Assembly (NCBI GenBank): GCA_944380765.1
Contig: CALWIO010000020.1
Location: 1 to 40,504 of the forward strand
DNA: 40,504 nt
DNA from: an uncultured Clostridia bacterium
GTDB lineage: Bacteria > Bacillota > Clostridia > Oscillospirales > Acutalibacteraceae
Direction of reading: 5' to 3'
Shown here: piece after piece, positions 22,958 through 32,234 of the stretch
How positions within the stretch are numbered: position 1 is the first letter of the stretch
How the letters are laid out: each line of letters opens with the position of its first letter
Notes under the pieces: generated by a model
What the model was told of the DNA's origin: nothing
Databases searched by the model: none
The model's input: the letters and a program-made list of their open reading frames with translations, nothing else
Program-made: the position numbers and the translations under genes

Positions 22958-24619
22958 ATGGAAGAAATTACAAACTCATCTAATTTTATACACGATTTTA
23001 TCGACGAGGATTTAAAAGAGGGCGTCTATGACCATGTGCAGACCAGATTTCCGCCGGAGCCTAACGGCTATCTGCACATAGGGCACGCAAAGGCTATCTG
23101 CATAAATTTCAGCACGGCGCAGAAATACGGCGGCGTGTGCAATCTGAGGCTTGACGACACAAATCCCCAGAAAGAGGATACGGAGTATGTGGAGGCTATA
23201 AAAGAGGATATCGAGTGGCTCGGCTTTAAGTGGGGCAAATGCCTTTTCGCTTCAAGCTACTTTGATTTTATCTATGAGTGCGCGCTCAAGCTTATCCGCA
23301 AAGGACTTGCCTATGTTGACGATTTGACCGCCGACGAGATAAGGGAGTACCGCGGAACTCTCACCGAGCCGGGCAGGGAAAGCCCCTTCCGTGAAAGACC
23401 GGTGAGCGAGAATATGGAGCTTTTTGAGCGTATGACCAAGGGCGAGTTTCCCAACGGAGCCAAGGTGCTGAGAGCAAAAATTGATATGGCGTCACCCAAT
23501 ATGAATATGCGCGACCCGGTAATATACCGCATAGCGCATATATCGCATCATCAGACGGGCGACAAGTGGTGCGTTTATCCCATGTACGATTTCGCCCACC
23601 CCCTCTCTGACGCAAAAGAGGGCGTAACCCATTCGCTTTGCAGTCTGGAATTTGAAAATCACCGTCCGCTTTACGACTGGGTGCTTCAAGCCTGCGAGAT
23701 AGAAAATCCCCCGCGGCAGATAGAGTTTGCCCGCCTTAACCTCAACTATTGCCTGACAAGCAAAAGAAAATGCCTTGCCCTTGTAAAGAACGGCACCGTT
23801 GACGGCTGGGACGACCCCAGAATGGCGACTCTCAGCGGAATGAGAAGAAGAGGCTATCCGCCGGCGGCAATCCGCGCTTTCTGCGATAAGATAGGCGTTT
23901 CAAAGGCCTATTCGGTGGTGGATTACGGACTGCTTGAATCCTGCGTGCGCGACGAGCTTAACGCCAACGCGCCGAGAGCCATGGCGGTTTTAAGACCGCT
24001 TAAAGTGGTGATTGACAATTATCCCGAGGGCAAAACCGAAACGCTCGAAGTGGAAATTCACCCCGACCACCCCGAAATGGGAAAGCGCGCGGTTGTGTTT
24101 TCCAAAACGGTTTATGTGGAGCGCGAGGACTTTATGGCGGAGCCGGTCAAAAAATATTTCAGACTCTATCCCGGCAACGAGGTTCGCCTTAAAGGCGCGT
24201 ATCTTGTAAAATGCGTGGGCTTTGATACCGACGAGAACGGCGAAGTTGACTGCGTTCACTGTACCTATGACCCGGAAAGCCGAGGCGGAAACGCTCCCGA
24301 CGGCAGAAAGGTAAAGGGCACGCTCCATTGGGTGAGCGAAGCGGGCAGCTTTAAAGCGCAGGTAAGGCTCTATGACAGGCTTTTCAACGCCGAGAACCCC
24401 TCGGACGAGAGCGAGGGCGGCTTTGAGTGTCATCTCAATCCCGAATCGCTGACAGTACTTGAAGACTGCCTTGTGGAAAGCTCTGTCAGGGACTCGTTAA
24501 AGCCCGGCGATACATTCCAGTTTATGAGGCAGGGCTATTTCTGCGCCGATAAATGCTCAACGCCGGAAAATCCGGTGTTCAACAGAACGGTACAGCTTAA
24601 CTCGTCATGGGGCAAATAA
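22958..24619 (+). CDS. glnS: Glutamine--tRNA ligase
   Basis: Charges tRNA-Gln directly. The 553-residue protein has the GlnRS-type motif [15 protein letters not shown] (HIGH at 40-43), [12 protein letters not shown], a LTSKRK motif in place of KMSKS, and [11 protein letters not shown], followed by the anticodon-binding beta-barrels expected of GlnRS. Many Firmicutes lack GlnRS and use GatCAB transamidation; some clostridia have both. It sits directly after gltX in what looks like one transcription unit. Confidence 0.95.
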   Translation: MEEITNSSNFIHDFIDEDLKEGVYDHVQTRFPPEPNGYLHIGHAKAICINFSTAQKYGGVCNLRLDDTNPQKEDTEYVEAIKEDIEWLGFKWGKCLFASSYFDFIYECALKLIRKGLAYVDDLTADEIREYRGTLTEPGRESPFRERPVSENMELFERMTKGEFPNGAKVLRAKIDMASPNMNMRDPVIYRIAHISHHQTGDKWCVYPMYDFAHPLSDAKEGVTHSLCSLEFENHRPLYDWVLQACEIENPPRQIEFARLNLNYCLTSKRKCLALVKNGTVDGWDDPRMATLSGMRRRGYPPAAIRAFCDKIGVSKAYSVVDYGLLESCVRDELNANAPRAMAVLRPLKVVIDNYPEGKTETLEVEIHPDHPEMGKRAVVFSKTVYVEREDFMAEPVKKYFRLYPGNEVRLKGAYLVKCVGFDTDENGEVDCVHCTYDPESRGGNAPDGRKVKGTLHWVSEAGSFKAQVRLYDRLFNAENPSDESEGGFECHLNPESLTVLEDCLVESSVRDSLKPGDTFQFMRQGYFCADKCSTPENPVFNRTVQLNSSWGK

Positions 24620-24638
24620 GCCGAGAGGTGTGAAAGAA

Positions 24639-25376
24639 ATGAAAAAAGAAAAGAACAAAAAAATCAAAAAAGCGAAAAAGCCGGCAAGCGGCTTTGACAT
24701 ACTTTACAGGGTGATAACCGCCGTGCTGGCGGCGGCTGTGTTCCCGGCGGCGTATTTCGGTAAAATGGTACTGATAAATTTTGACCACGAAACGCTTTCT
24801 CAGCTTCTGGCGCTGTTCACTTCCGAAGAGGCGGAAACAACCGGAACATATCTTGAAATGTCCCTTTATGAAATGCCGTCAACAATAAGTGAATATTCGT
24901 CGATTCTCGGCGGCGGAGGGTTTGATATAAAATCCTTTTTGCAGAACGATAATTTTACGGGACTTATAGTTGCCGCGGCGTTTTTCATTGTCGCCCTTAT
25001 TCTGGCGCTGGTCATTATCGGATTTGCCGCGTTTTCAAGCAGGCCCAAAACGGTCGCGGCTCTTTCCGCAGGCGGAATACTCTCAATGATTGCTTCCTAT
25101 GTGGCGTTCAACAGCTTTTTCGTTTCTCCCATTGTAAGCGGAGAGGTTTCGCTCGCGTCTCTTCTGAATGTTGACGGCGCGATTGCCCAGTTTGCTCTCG
25201 GACTTATTGAGGTTTCGGGAATATACCTGAGAAACGCTTTTTACATACCGGCTTTCCTTCTGCTCGGCATTTTAGTCTGGTCAACGGCTGTAATAGTCGT
25301 CAATATGGGGGACGCCGCCGAAAAAGAACCCAAAAAGCCCCAAAAACCCAAAAAGGCAAAAGCTGAAAAGAAGTAA
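24639..25376 (+). CDS. Membrane protein with Lys-rich ends, unknown function
   Basis: Not recognised. From the ATG at 24639, ten bases after GAGAGG, the protein has 245 residues. It starts with a very basic stretch (MKKEKNKKIKKAKKP), then shows four membrane segments at about 20-45, 103-130, 134-158 and 195-220. The loop between the first two is about 55 residues and probably lies outside. The C-terminus is again Lys/Pro-rich and cytoplasmic. A GTG three codons upstream is too close to the ribosome site. It is the last gene of the glycerophosphodiesterase-gltX-glnS group and ends at a strong terminator. Confidence 0.82.
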   Translation: MKKEKNKKIKKAKKPASGFDILYRVITAVLAAAVFPAAYFGKMVLINFDHETLSQLLALFTSEEAETTGTYLEMSLYEMPSTISEYSSILGGGGFDIKSFLQNDNFTGLIVAAAFFIVALILALVIIGFAAFSSRPKTVAALSAGGILSMIASYVAFNSFFVSPIVSGEVSLASLLNVDGAIAQFALGLIEVSGIYLRNAFYIPAFLLLGILVWSTAVIVVNMGDAAEKEPKKPQKPKKAKAEKK

Positions 25377-25400
25377 AAATAAACCCCTTAGGCATAAATA

Positions 25401-25426
25401 AACCCCTTCCTTGCGGAAGGGGTTTT
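25401..25426. terminator. Bidirectional terminator between the membrane protein gene and prfB
   Basis: A perfect 10-bp stem (25401-25410 with 25415-25424) with a TTGC loop is followed by TTTT on plus and by TTTATTTAT on minus. It serves both convergent genes. Confidence 0.88.
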
Positions 25427-25459
25427 GCTGTTTTAACTTGTTTCGGCTTGTTTTTCTGA

Positions 25460-26581
25460 TTATGAGTTTTCAAGCTGCTTCTGTGACTGCATTTTAAGAT
25501 AGGCGTTTATAAAGCCGTCCAGGTCGCCGTCCATAACGGCGTTGATGTTGCCGTTCTCAAAAGAGGTGCGGTGGTCTTTTACCAGCGTGTAGGGCATAAA
25601 CACATAGGAGCGTATCTGACTGCCCCAGGCTATCTCTTTCTGGTCGCCCTTTATATCCTCGATTTTTTCAAGGTGCTCGCGCTCTTTTATCTCAATCAGC
25701 TTTGATTTGAGCATTGTCATAGCGACCTCGCGGTTCTGGTGCTGGCTTCTCTCCACCTGACAGGAAACCACAATGCCCGTAGGCTTGTGCGTAAGGCGAA
25801 CCGCCGAGGAGGTCTTGTTGACCTTTTGTCCGCCGGCTCCGCTCGCGCGGTAAACCGCCATTTCAATATCGTCGGGATTTATCTCCACATTGGTGTCCTC
25901 GTCAATCTCGGGCATAACTTCCAGAGAGGCGAAAGAGGTGTGCCTGCGGCCCGAAGCGTCAAAGGGTGAAATACGCACAAGACGGTGTATTCCGGCTTCG
26001 CTCTTCATAAAGCCGTAGGCGTTTTCGCCCTCTATAAGGATACACGCCGATTTAAGCCCCGCCTCATCGCCGTCAAGATAGTCAAGGGTTGAAACCTTGT
26101 AGCCGTGACGCTCGCCCCAGCGGTGATACATTCTGAACAGCATCTGCGCCCAGTCCTGCGCCTCTGTTCCGCCTGCGCCCGCGTGAAAGGTAAGAATCGC
26201 GTTTTTGGAATCGTATTCTCCCGTGAGCAGAGTCGCGAGAGTCTGACTGTCAAGAGTTTTCTCAAAATTCTCAACGCTCGCCGTACACTCTTCCAGAAGG
26301 CTCTCGTCCTCCTCCTCGTCCGCAAGCTCAATCATAACAAGGGCGTCGTCGTAGTCGCCTTTAAGTTTTTCGTATGCGGCAACCTTGTTTTTAAGGGAGC
26401 TTGTGCGCTGCAAAACTTTCTGGGAGTTCTGCAAATCGTCCCAGAAGCCCTCTTTGGCCGCCTGTTCCTCCAAAGAGACTATTTCGGCTTTCATCTTTTC
26501 AAGGCCCAGAGCGTCCGCCAGATTTGAAAGCTCGCTCTCGTGGCCCGTCAGCCGTTGTTTAAGTTCTTCGTATTGAAGCAT
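25460..26581 (-). CDS. prfB: Peptide chain release factor 2
   Basis: Recognises UGA and UAA stop codons and triggers peptide release. The 373-residue protein has the RF2 tripeptide SPF at 205-207 and the GGQ loop at 250-252 ([11 protein letters not shown]). The start ATG follows a GAGG site. The reading frame is continuous through the N-terminal region where many RF2 genes carry a programmed +1 frameshift at an in-frame UGA, so that autoregulation is absent. A TATAAT (26605-26610, minus strand) with a poor -35 box is the likely promoter. Confidence 0.96.
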   Translation of the reverse strand: MLQYEELKQRLTGHESELSNLADALGLEKMKAEIVSLEEQAAKEGFWDDLQNSQKVLQRTSSLKNKVAAYEKLKGDYDDALVMIELADEEEDESLLEECTASVENFEKTLDSQTLATLLTGEYDSKNAILTFHAGAGGTEAQDWAQMLFRMYHRWGERHGYKVSTLDYLDGDEAGLKSACILIEGENAYGFMKSEAGIHRLVRISPFDASGRRHTSFASLEVMPEIDEDTNVEINPDDIEMAVYRASGAGGQKVNKTSSAVRLTHKPTGIVVSCQVERSQHQNREVAMTMLKSKLIEIKEREHLEKIEDIKGDQKEIAWGSQIRSYVFMPYTLVKDHRTSFENGNINAVMDGDLDGFINAYLKMQSQKQLENS

Positions 26582-26675
26582 AATTTTACCTCGCTTACAT
26601 TTCTATTATATACAAAATAAATCCTTTTATCTGTCACTTGTCCGCGCCGCAAAGCATAGTATGGTAGCAAGAAAG

Positions 26676-26777
26676 CTGTTTAGAGCGGCGGCGCGGGTAA
26701 GCGCGAGCTTTTTAAAAGCCCGGCCGTTTAACAGATATGATATATACCGCGCCCGGTGATGAGCCACCGGGCGTTTT
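26676..26777 (+). ncRNA. Candidate structured small RNA ending in a terminator
   Basis: This stretch lies between two minus-strand genes. CTGTT (26676-26680) pairs with AACAG (26730-26734), and CGGC (26686-26689) with GCCG (26723-26726). Inside, two small hairpins fit: GCGC 26691-26694 with 26701-26704, and GCTT 26707-26710 with AAGC 26716-26719. A perfect 9-bp terminator stem with TTTT at 26750-26777 follows, in the plus direction. I find no convincing promoter and no match to SRP, tmRNA, 6S or tRNA signatures. The individual helices are short. Confidence 0.3.
26750..26777 (+). terminator. Terminator-like hairpin, U run on the plus strand
   Basis: A perfect 9-bp stem (26750-26758 with 26765-26773) is followed by TTTT only in the plus direction. 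On the minus strand, downstream of the 26792-27619 gene, no U run follows, so its role there would be weaker. Confidence 0.6.
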
Positions 26778-26791
26778 ACTGCCCGCGTAAG

Positions 26792-27619
26792 CTATTCTTC
26801 GCTTTGACTTTCCGCGGCGGTTTCGCCGGAAGAGCTTTCGGAAGCGGCGGCAGTAGATTCGCTTGAAGCTTCGCTCGCTACCTGTTCCGCCTGTTCAAGC
26901 AGGTCGGCGTTCTGCGTTTCGGACTGCGTTTCCTGCGTGGTAGCCGTTTCGGGCGCCGAGGTGTTCTGGATTGCCGAGATATACATAGAGGAATCCTTTT
27001 CCCTGAGCGTAACTTTAATGTACTTGTCGGGAGCGGGTTTTACCATTTCTCCGTTCTCGCCCTGTTCCCATGCGTCACCGGCAAGGCAGGCGACCGTCAG
27101 CACCACCGTACCCGAGGAAGTGCTCTTATCCACTACCTCCGGCGTGTAAATCGGCACAATACCCGTAAGGGGAACGGTGTATGTTCCCGCAACATCGTCA
27201 TAGGTAAATTCATAGCCGTAGCCCTCAACCGTAGCGTGTACGGGGGTTATTTCGGTACCGAACAGTTTTTTGAACTGCGCTTCCACATCGGCTTTGGGAA
27301 TTGAAAGACCGCTTTCGGTGCTTGTGTATTTGTCGGGCGAAATATCGCTCTTTAAAAGCGACCAGATGGATATTTCAATAAGCTGATTCATATCGGCGTT
27401 GGTAACATCGTCGAAGGGGTCCGGGTCAATAAGCACAACCGGAGTCAGAAGCGTGTTGTACTCGTCATAGCTGCGGCTTTCCGCCACAGCGCCCGAAATG
27501 CCTTTGACTGCCCCGACAACAATGGCGGCAACGCCTATCGCCGCGAGTATAACAACAATAAGACCTATCGGGAAAGCCGCCTTGTGCGAGCCGTGCTTTA
27601 TCTTTTTAGTTTCTGCCAT
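26792..27619 (-). CDS. Single-pass membrane protein with acidic Ser/Glu-rich tail, unknown function
   Basis: Not recognised. The 275-residue protein has a short basic start, one membrane helix at about residues 17-40, and an extracytoplasmic region at about 45-215 with mixed helix and strand character. The last 55-60 residues are low complexity, rich in Ser, Glu, Ala, Gln and Thr. It starts ten bases after the proA stop and is read from the proBA transcript, though nothing in it suggests a role in proline synthesis. Confidence 0.82.
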   Translation of the reverse strand: MAETKKIKHGSHKAAFPIGLIVVILAAIGVAAIVVGAVKGISGAVAESRSYDEYNTLLTPVVLIDPDPFDDVTNADMNQLIEISIWSLLKSDISPDKYTSTESGLSIPKADVEAQFKKLFGTEITPVHATVEGYGYEFTYDDVAGTYTVPLTGIVPIYTPEVVDKSTSSGTVVLTVACLAGDAWEQGENGEMVKPAPDKYIKVTLREKDSSMYISAIQNTSAPETATTQETQSETQNADLLEQAEQVASEASSESTAAASESSSGETAAESQSEE

Positions 27620-27629
27620 TTCGTGTCGC

Positions 27630-28883
27630 CTACCTTATCTGACCGTCGCCGTAAATTTTGTATTTGAAAGAGGTCAGCTGTGAAAGTCCGAGCGGACCTC
27701 TCGCGTGGAGTTTCTGGGTGGAAATGCCTATTTCGGCGCCGAAGCCGAATTCTCCGCCGTCGGTGAAGCGCGTGCTGGCGTTGTGGTAAACCGCCGCCGA
27801 GTCCACCAGCCGCAGGAATTTTTCCGCCCGGCTTTTATCCTCGGTTACAATGCACTCGCTGTGTCCCGTGGAGTATTTTCCTATGTGTTCGATTGCCGAG
27901 TCAAGCGAGGGCACAACCTTAACGGACATCTTGTAGTCAAGGTATTCCCTCGCCCAGTCCTGCTCTGAGGCGGGCTGAATATCCGGACAGATTGCCCGGC
28001 AGATTTCGTCGCCGTAAAGGGTTACGCCCTTTTCGTCAAGAGCCGCTTTTACGGCTATCAGCGCGTACTGCGCTATGTCCTTGTGAATGAGCAGGCTCTC
28101 AGCGGCGTTGCATACCGAAACGCGCTGGGTTTTGGCGTTAAAGACAATTTTTGCCGCCATATCAATATCGGCGTATTTATCAATGTAAATGTGGCAGTTG
28201 CCGGCTCCCGTTTCAATAACGGGCACCGAGGAGTTTTCAACCACCGCGTTTATAAGCGAGGCGCTGCCTCTTGGAATGAGAGCGTCAATATATTTGTTCA
28301 TTCTCATCATTTCAAGGGAGCTCTCTCGTGAGGTGTCCCTCACAAGCTCGGCAATATCCGGGTCAAATCCGGCGTTTTCAAGTCCCTTTCTCATGGAATC
28401 GGTAATGCAGGAGTTTGAAAGAAAAGCCTCTTTGCCGCCTCTTAAAATAACCGCGTTGCCCGCCTTTACCGCCAGCGCAGCCGCGTCACTCGTAACATTC
28501 GGACGCGCTTCGTAAATTATTCCTATAACCCCTATCGGCACGCTGACTCTCTGAATTTTAAGCCCGTTTTCACGGGTGGTTTCCCAAAGAATCTTTCCCA
28601 CCGGGTCGGGCAGGGCAATTACATCTTCAATTCCCTTCGCCATTGACTCTATCCGCTCCCGGGTGAGCAGCAGCCTGTCGGCAAAAGCGTCGTTCATACC
28701 GTTTTTTCTGCCGTTTTCAATATCCTTTTTGTTGGCTTCAAGAATACAGCCGGCGTTTTCGGTAAGCGAGCGCGCCATGGCTCTGAGCATTTCGTTTTTC
28801 TCATCGGAAGTCGCCGCGGCCAGCGCCGCCGAAGCCTTTTTAACTCTTATACCGGTTTCTTCAAGCATAAAATCATTCCTCAC
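27630..28883 (-). CDS. proA: Gamma-glutamyl phosphate reductase
   Basis: Second step of proline synthesis: reduces gamma-glutamyl phosphate to glutamate semialdehyde with NADPH in the cytoplasm. The 417-residue length is standard. The catalytic Cys is in the TQRVSVCNAAESLLIH segment. Other family marks are PIGVIGIIYEARPNVTSDAA, RGGKEAFLSN and the C-terminal FGFGAEIGISTQKLHARGP. It follows proB by 11 bases. Confidence 0.96.
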   Translation of the reverse strand: MRNDFMLEETGIRVKKASAALAAATSDEKNEMLRAMARSLTENAGCILEANKKDIENGRKNGMNDAFADRLLLTRERIESMAKGIEDVIALPDPVGKILWETTRENGLKIQRVSVPIGVIGIIYEARPNVTSDAAALAVKAGNAVILRGGKEAFLSNSCITDSMRKGLENAGFDPDIAELVRDTSRESSLEMMRMNKYIDALIPRGSASLINAVVENSSVPVIETGAGNCHIYIDKYADIDMAAKIVFNAKTQRVSVCNAAESLLIHKDIAQYALIAVKAALDEKGVTLYGDEICRAICPDIQPASEQDWAREYLDYKMSVKVVPSLDSAIEHIGKYSTGHSECIVTEDKSRAEKFLRLVDSAAVYHNASTRFTDGGEFGFGAEIGISTQKLHARGPLGLSQLTSFKYKIYGDGQIR

Positions 28884-28894
28884 AAATCGGGATT

Positions 28895-29683
28895 TCAGCG
28901 TTTTCCCTTAAAAAATGTGCCCGTCTGTTTTCCGTCAAGCGCCTTGTAAAGGTCAGCCGGATTTTCACCGCTCATAACTATCGTGTCTATCCCCGCCTGA
29001 GCGGCTATCTGCGCGGCGTGCAGCTTGGTCACCATTCCGCCGGTGCCGAAGCGCGAGCCGTGCCCGCCGGCGAGAGCGAACAGCGAATCCGTTATCTCCT
29101 CCACAAAGGGAATCAGCTTGGCGTTTTCGTCCTCACGGGGATTGGCGTCATAAAGCCCGTCAATGTCGGTCAGAATAATAAGCGCGTCGGCGTTTATCAG
29201 CTTGGCAACAATGGCGGAAAGCGAGTCGTTGTCGCCGTAGACAATCTCCTCAACCGCAACGCTGTCGTTTTCGTTTATAACGGGAATAGCGCCGAAGTCA
29301 AAGAGCTTGTTAAAGGTGTTTATAAGGTTCGTGCGCCTTTCAGGGTTTTCCACATCGCTTTTGGTAATCAGAAGCTGACCTATTGTGTGGCCGTATTCCG
29401 AAAACAGCTTGTCATACATAAACATAAGCTCGCACTGACCTATTGTGGCGGCCGCCTGACGGCCGGGCGTGTCGTCGGGCTTTTTTGCAAGACCGAGCTT
29501 GCCCACGCCCACGCCTATCGCGCCGCTGGTCACAAGAGCCACCTCTATTCCGGAGTTCACAATATCCGAAAGAACGCTTACGAGCTTGTGCATTCTTCTT
29601 ATGTTGGTTTTGCCCGTGCTGTATGTAAGGGTAGAGGTGCCGACCTTTACCACTATGCGTTTAACATCTTTTAAAACAGCCAT
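28895..29683 (-). CDS. proB: Glutamate 5-kinase, short form without PUA domain
   Basis: First step of proline synthesis: phosphorylates glutamate at the gamma-carboxyl with ATP. The 262-residue protein is the amino-acid-kinase domain alone: VVKVGTSTLT at the start, VTSGAIGVG, NENDSVAVEEIVYGDND and the GTGGMVTKLHAA nucleotide-binding segment near the end. The C-terminal PUA domain of E. coli ProB (367 residues) is missing, as in many Firmicutes. Its start follows an AGGAG site and a promoter at 29714-29742. Confidence 0.95.
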   Translation of the reverse strand: MAVLKDVKRIVVKVGTSTLTYSTGKTNIRRMHKLVSVLSDIVNSGIEVALVTSGAIGVGVGKLGLAKKPDDTPGRQAAATIGQCELMFMYDKLFSEYGHTIGQLLITKSDVENPERRTNLINTFNKLFDFGAIPVINENDSVAVEEIVYGDNDSLSAIVAKLINADALIILTDIDGLYDANPREDENAKLIPFVEEITDSLFALAGGHGSRFGTGGMVTKLHAAQIAAQAGIDTIVMSGENPADLYKALDGKQTGTFFKGKR

Positions 29684-29713
29684 TTTTTTGCTCCTGACAT
29701 AAAATATCAGTTT

Positions 29714-29742
29714 ATTTTACCATATATTTTATTTTTTAACAA
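29714..29742 (-). promoter_or_regulatory. Promoter of the proBA operon
   Basis: On minus, TTGTTA (29737-29742) and TAAAAT (29714-29719) have a 17-base spacer about 30 bases before proB. There is no room for a T-box leader. Confidence 0.55.
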
Positions 29743-29788
29743 CAGTTTTATTCGCAAAAACCGGGTTTTGCCGGGGATTTAAAGCCGC

Positions 29789-29817
29789 TTGAAAAAAATA
29801 TGCGTATGTGGTAAAAT
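29789..29817 (+). promoter_or_regulatory. Promoter of the aminotransferase-rsmA-cca operon
   Basis: TTGAAA (29789-29794) and TAAAAT (29812-29817) have a 17-base spacer. The leader to the ATG at 29916 is about 90 bases, with no clear structure. Confidence 0.6.
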
Positions 29818-29915
29818 ATTCTTTAAACAAAACCGCAGCCCCAACAGGCAAATCCGCCCTAAAACAGCGGCGTTCGGGCGCGGCAGAGCGTGAAATATTT
29901 ATAGAGGTGATATAA

Positions 29916-31103
29916 ATGGAATACTATTTTTCCAAAAGGATTTCCAAGCTTCAGCCTTCGGCAATCCGTGAGATTTTAAAGGCTACGCAGGACCCGTCAA
30001 TAATCCCCTTTGCCGCCGGCAATCCGGACGCCGCGGCTTTTCCGGTGGAAGAGGTAAGAAAAATAACTGCGGAGATTTTTGAAAACGAGCCGGTCACCGC
30101 CCTGCAATACGGCGTCACCGAGGGCTATGAGCCGCTCCGCAAAAGACTTGCCGCCTATTTAAAGAACAAATCGGGCATTGGCAGGGATTTTGACAGCATT
30201 ATTGTGACTTCGGGCGCTCAGCAGGTTATGGATTTAGCCACAAAGGCGCTCTGCGATTTCGGCGATACGGTTATTTCGGAGCGTCCCTCCTTTATCGGCT
30301 CGCTCAACTGCTTCCGCTCCTACGGCTGCCGTCTTGAAGGCGTAGATGTCGAGGCTGACGGAATGAATATAGAGCAGCTTGAAAATGTCATAAAAAATTC
30401 CCAGAACCCCCGCTTTATCTATACAATTCCCAATTTCCAGAACCCGTCGGGAGCTACAATGAGCCTTGAAAAGAGAAAGGCTGTTTACGCTCTCGCCAAA
30501 AAATACGGACTTCTGATTTTAGAGGACAACCCCTACGGCGACCTGAGAGTAACCGGCGAGGATGTCCCCTCAATCAAGAGCCTTGACGAGGACGGCATAG
30601 TAATTTATGCCGGCTCGTTCTCAAAGCTTTTGTCCCCCGGTATCCGAGTAGGCTATATATGCGCCCCCGCCCAGATTGCCGCGAAAATGACTGTCGGCAA
30701 GCAGGCCGCCGATGTTCACACCCCCGTATTTTCACAGATGCTTGTGGACAAGTGGATGGAGCAGTACGATTTAGAGGCTCATATCGAAAAGATAAGAGCC
30801 ATTTACCGCAGAAAGCTCAACCTTATGTGCGACCTTATCGACAGCGAGCTGGGCGATTTTGTAAAATATGTGCGTCCCGAGGGCGGACTTTTCGTGTGGT
30901 GCGAGCTTCCCGGAAATGTGGATATGCTCGAATTTGTCAAAGAGTGCATAGCCAACAAGGTGGCTCTGGTTCCCGGCACGGCGTTTATGATAAACGACGA
31001 GCATACAAACTGTTTCAGAATGAATTTCTCAACGCCTTCTGACGAAAAGATTGTCGAGGGAATGAAGATTCTCGGCAAGGTAAAGGAAAAATATATTGGA
31101 TAA
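29916..31103 (+). CDS. PLP-dependent class I/II aminotransferase (LysN/MocR-core type)
   Basis: A fold-type I aminotransferase of 395 residues, resembling 2-aminoadipate/aromatic amino acid aminotransferases and the catalytic part of MocR regulators, but with no DNA-binding domain. The PLP Lys is 237 in SFSKLLSPGIRVGY. Other marks are TSGAQQVMDL near 98, YTIPNFQNPSG near 170, LEDNPYGDLR near 206 and the substrate carboxylate-binding FRMNFS near the end. The start follows GAGGTG. Its 3' end overlaps rsmA by eight bases. The substrate is not predictable from sequence. Confidence 0.9.
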   Translation: MEYYFSKRISKLQPSAIREILKATQDPSIIPFAAGNPDAAAFPVEEVRKITAEIFENEPVTALQYGVTEGYEPLRKRLAAYLKNKSGIGRDFDSIIVTSGAQQVMDLATKALCDFGDTVISERPSFIGSLNCFRSYGCRLEGVDVEADGMNIEQLENVIKNSQNPRFIYTIPNFQNPSGATMSLEKRKAVYALAKKYGLLILEDNPYGDLRVTGEDVPSIKSLDEDGIVIYAGSFSKLLSPGIRVGYICAPAQIAAKMTVGKQAADVHTPVFSQMLVDKWMEQYDLEAHIEKIRAIYRRKLNLMCDLIDSELGDFVKYVRPEGGLFVWCELPGNVDMLEFVKECIANKVALVPGTAFMINDEHTNCFRMNFSTPSDEKIVEGMKILGKVKEKYIG

Positions 31104-31983
31104 AAAGAACTGGAACTTAACGGATATTTCCGTTATAAAACGGGTTATGAGCGAGCACTCGGTAACCTTTTCAAAGGGGCTCGGCCAGAATTTTTTAATA
31201 AATCCCTCGGTCTGCCCGAAAATGGCTCAGGCGGTAAGGGACAGCTCGCCTTGCGAAATCGGAGTGCTCGAAATCGGAGCGGGAGTAGGTGTGCTTACAA
31301 AGGAGCTGCTTGAACGCTGCGAGCAGGTGGTCTGCGTGGAGCTTGACAAAAGGCTTTTTCCCGTGCTGGGCGACACTCTTTCGGGTTATGACAACCTTAC
31401 GCTTGTCGAGGGCGATATTTTAAAAATCGACTTAAAGGAACTCTTTTCGCTGTTCGGTGAGCGTGAAGTTTTTGTATGCGCCAATCTGCCCTACTATATA
31501 ACCTCGCCGGTGATTATGCGCCTGCTTGAAGAGGAGCTTCCCATTAAAAAAATTATCGTTATGGTGCAGAAGGAGGCGGGCGACCGCCTTTGCGCGCCGG
31601 TGGGAAGCCGCGAGAGCGGAGCGGTCACCGTGGCGGTCAACTATTACGCCGAGGCGAGAAAGCTGTTTGATGTTTCAAAAGGCTCGTTTCTGCCCAGCCC
31701 CAAGGTGGACAGCTGCGTAATCGAACTTGACCTTACAAAACGCCGCGACTACGGCGTAAAGGATAAAAAGGTATTTTTTGAAACGGTAAAAGCGGCTTTT
31801 TCACAGCGCCGTAAAACCGTTGTGAACGCCCTTGCCGGCTCTCTGGGCGAGGACAAGCAGAAAATAGCCGAAGCGGTGCGCCGGGCGGCGATTCCCGAAA
31901 AGGCAAGAGCGGAGGCTCTTACCATGGAGGATTTCGCGGCTCTCAGCCTCAGCATTTCGGAAATAAGGAAGGAAGAAAAATGA
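31096..31983 (+). CDS. rsmA: 16S rRNA (adenine(1518)-N6/adenine(1519)-N6)-dimethyltransferase
   Basis: Dimethylates two adenines at the 3' end of 16S rRNA late in 30S assembly, using SAM. The 295-residue protein has the N-terminal GLGQNFLINPSV, SAM motif I VLEIGAGVGVLTKELL, and catalytic motif IV NLPYYITSP, then FLPSPKVDSCVIEL. The start is TTG, overlapping the aminotransferase stop, with an AAGGA site in the end of that gene. It overlaps the next gene by four bases. Also known as ksgA. Confidence 0.95.
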   Translation: MDKKNWNLTDISVIKRVMSEHSVTFSKGLGQNFLINPSVCPKMAQAVRDSSPCEIGVLEIGAGVGVLTKELLERCEQVVCVELDKRLFPVLGDTLSGYDNLTLVEGDILKIDLKELFSLFGEREVFVCANLPYYITSPVIMRLLEEELPIKKIIVMVQKEAGDRLCAPVGSRESGAVTVAVNYYAEARKLFDVSKGSFLPSPKVDSCVIELDLTKRRDYGVKDKKVFFETVKAAFSQRRKTVVNALAGSLGEDKQKIAEAVRRAAIPEKARAEALTMEDFAALSLSISEIRKEEK

Positions 31984-32234
31984 AATATTCTTACAAAACA
32001 AGAGGAACCTGCTCTTCACAAATCGACATAGAGCTTGAAGACGGCATAGTAAAAAATGTTATGTTCCACGGCGGCTGCAACGGCAACCTTAAAGGAATAT
32101 CGGCGCTGGTAAAAAACAAGCCCGCCCTTGAAGTTATCGACACCCTCAAAGGAATAAAATGCGGATTCAAGAGCACTTCCTGCCCCGACCAGCTTGCGGC
32201 AGCCCTGCAAGAGGCGTTAAGAAGTGAGGATTAA
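31980..32234 (+). CDS. TSCPD domain protein (TIGR03905-type)
   Basis: A small 84-residue protein of the TSCPD family, whose name-giving motif is present at the end (KSTSCPDQL). Cys residues at GTCSSQI and GGCNGN are also conserved, suggesting metal or redox binding. Related TSCPD domains occur at the C-terminus of some ribonucleotide reductases, but this free-standing form has no known role. It starts with ATG overlapping the rsmA stop, and its end overlaps cca by 11 bases. Confidence 0.9.
   Translation: MKYSYKTRGTCSSQIDIELEDGIVKNVMFHGGCNGNLKGISALVKNKPALEVIDTLKGIKCGFKSTSCPDQLAAALQEALRSED

Noticed and set aside
28884..29700. A T-box or other amino-acid riboswitch before proB, as in some Bacilli.
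   Set aside because: The distance from the promoter to proB is only about 30 bases, too short for such an element.
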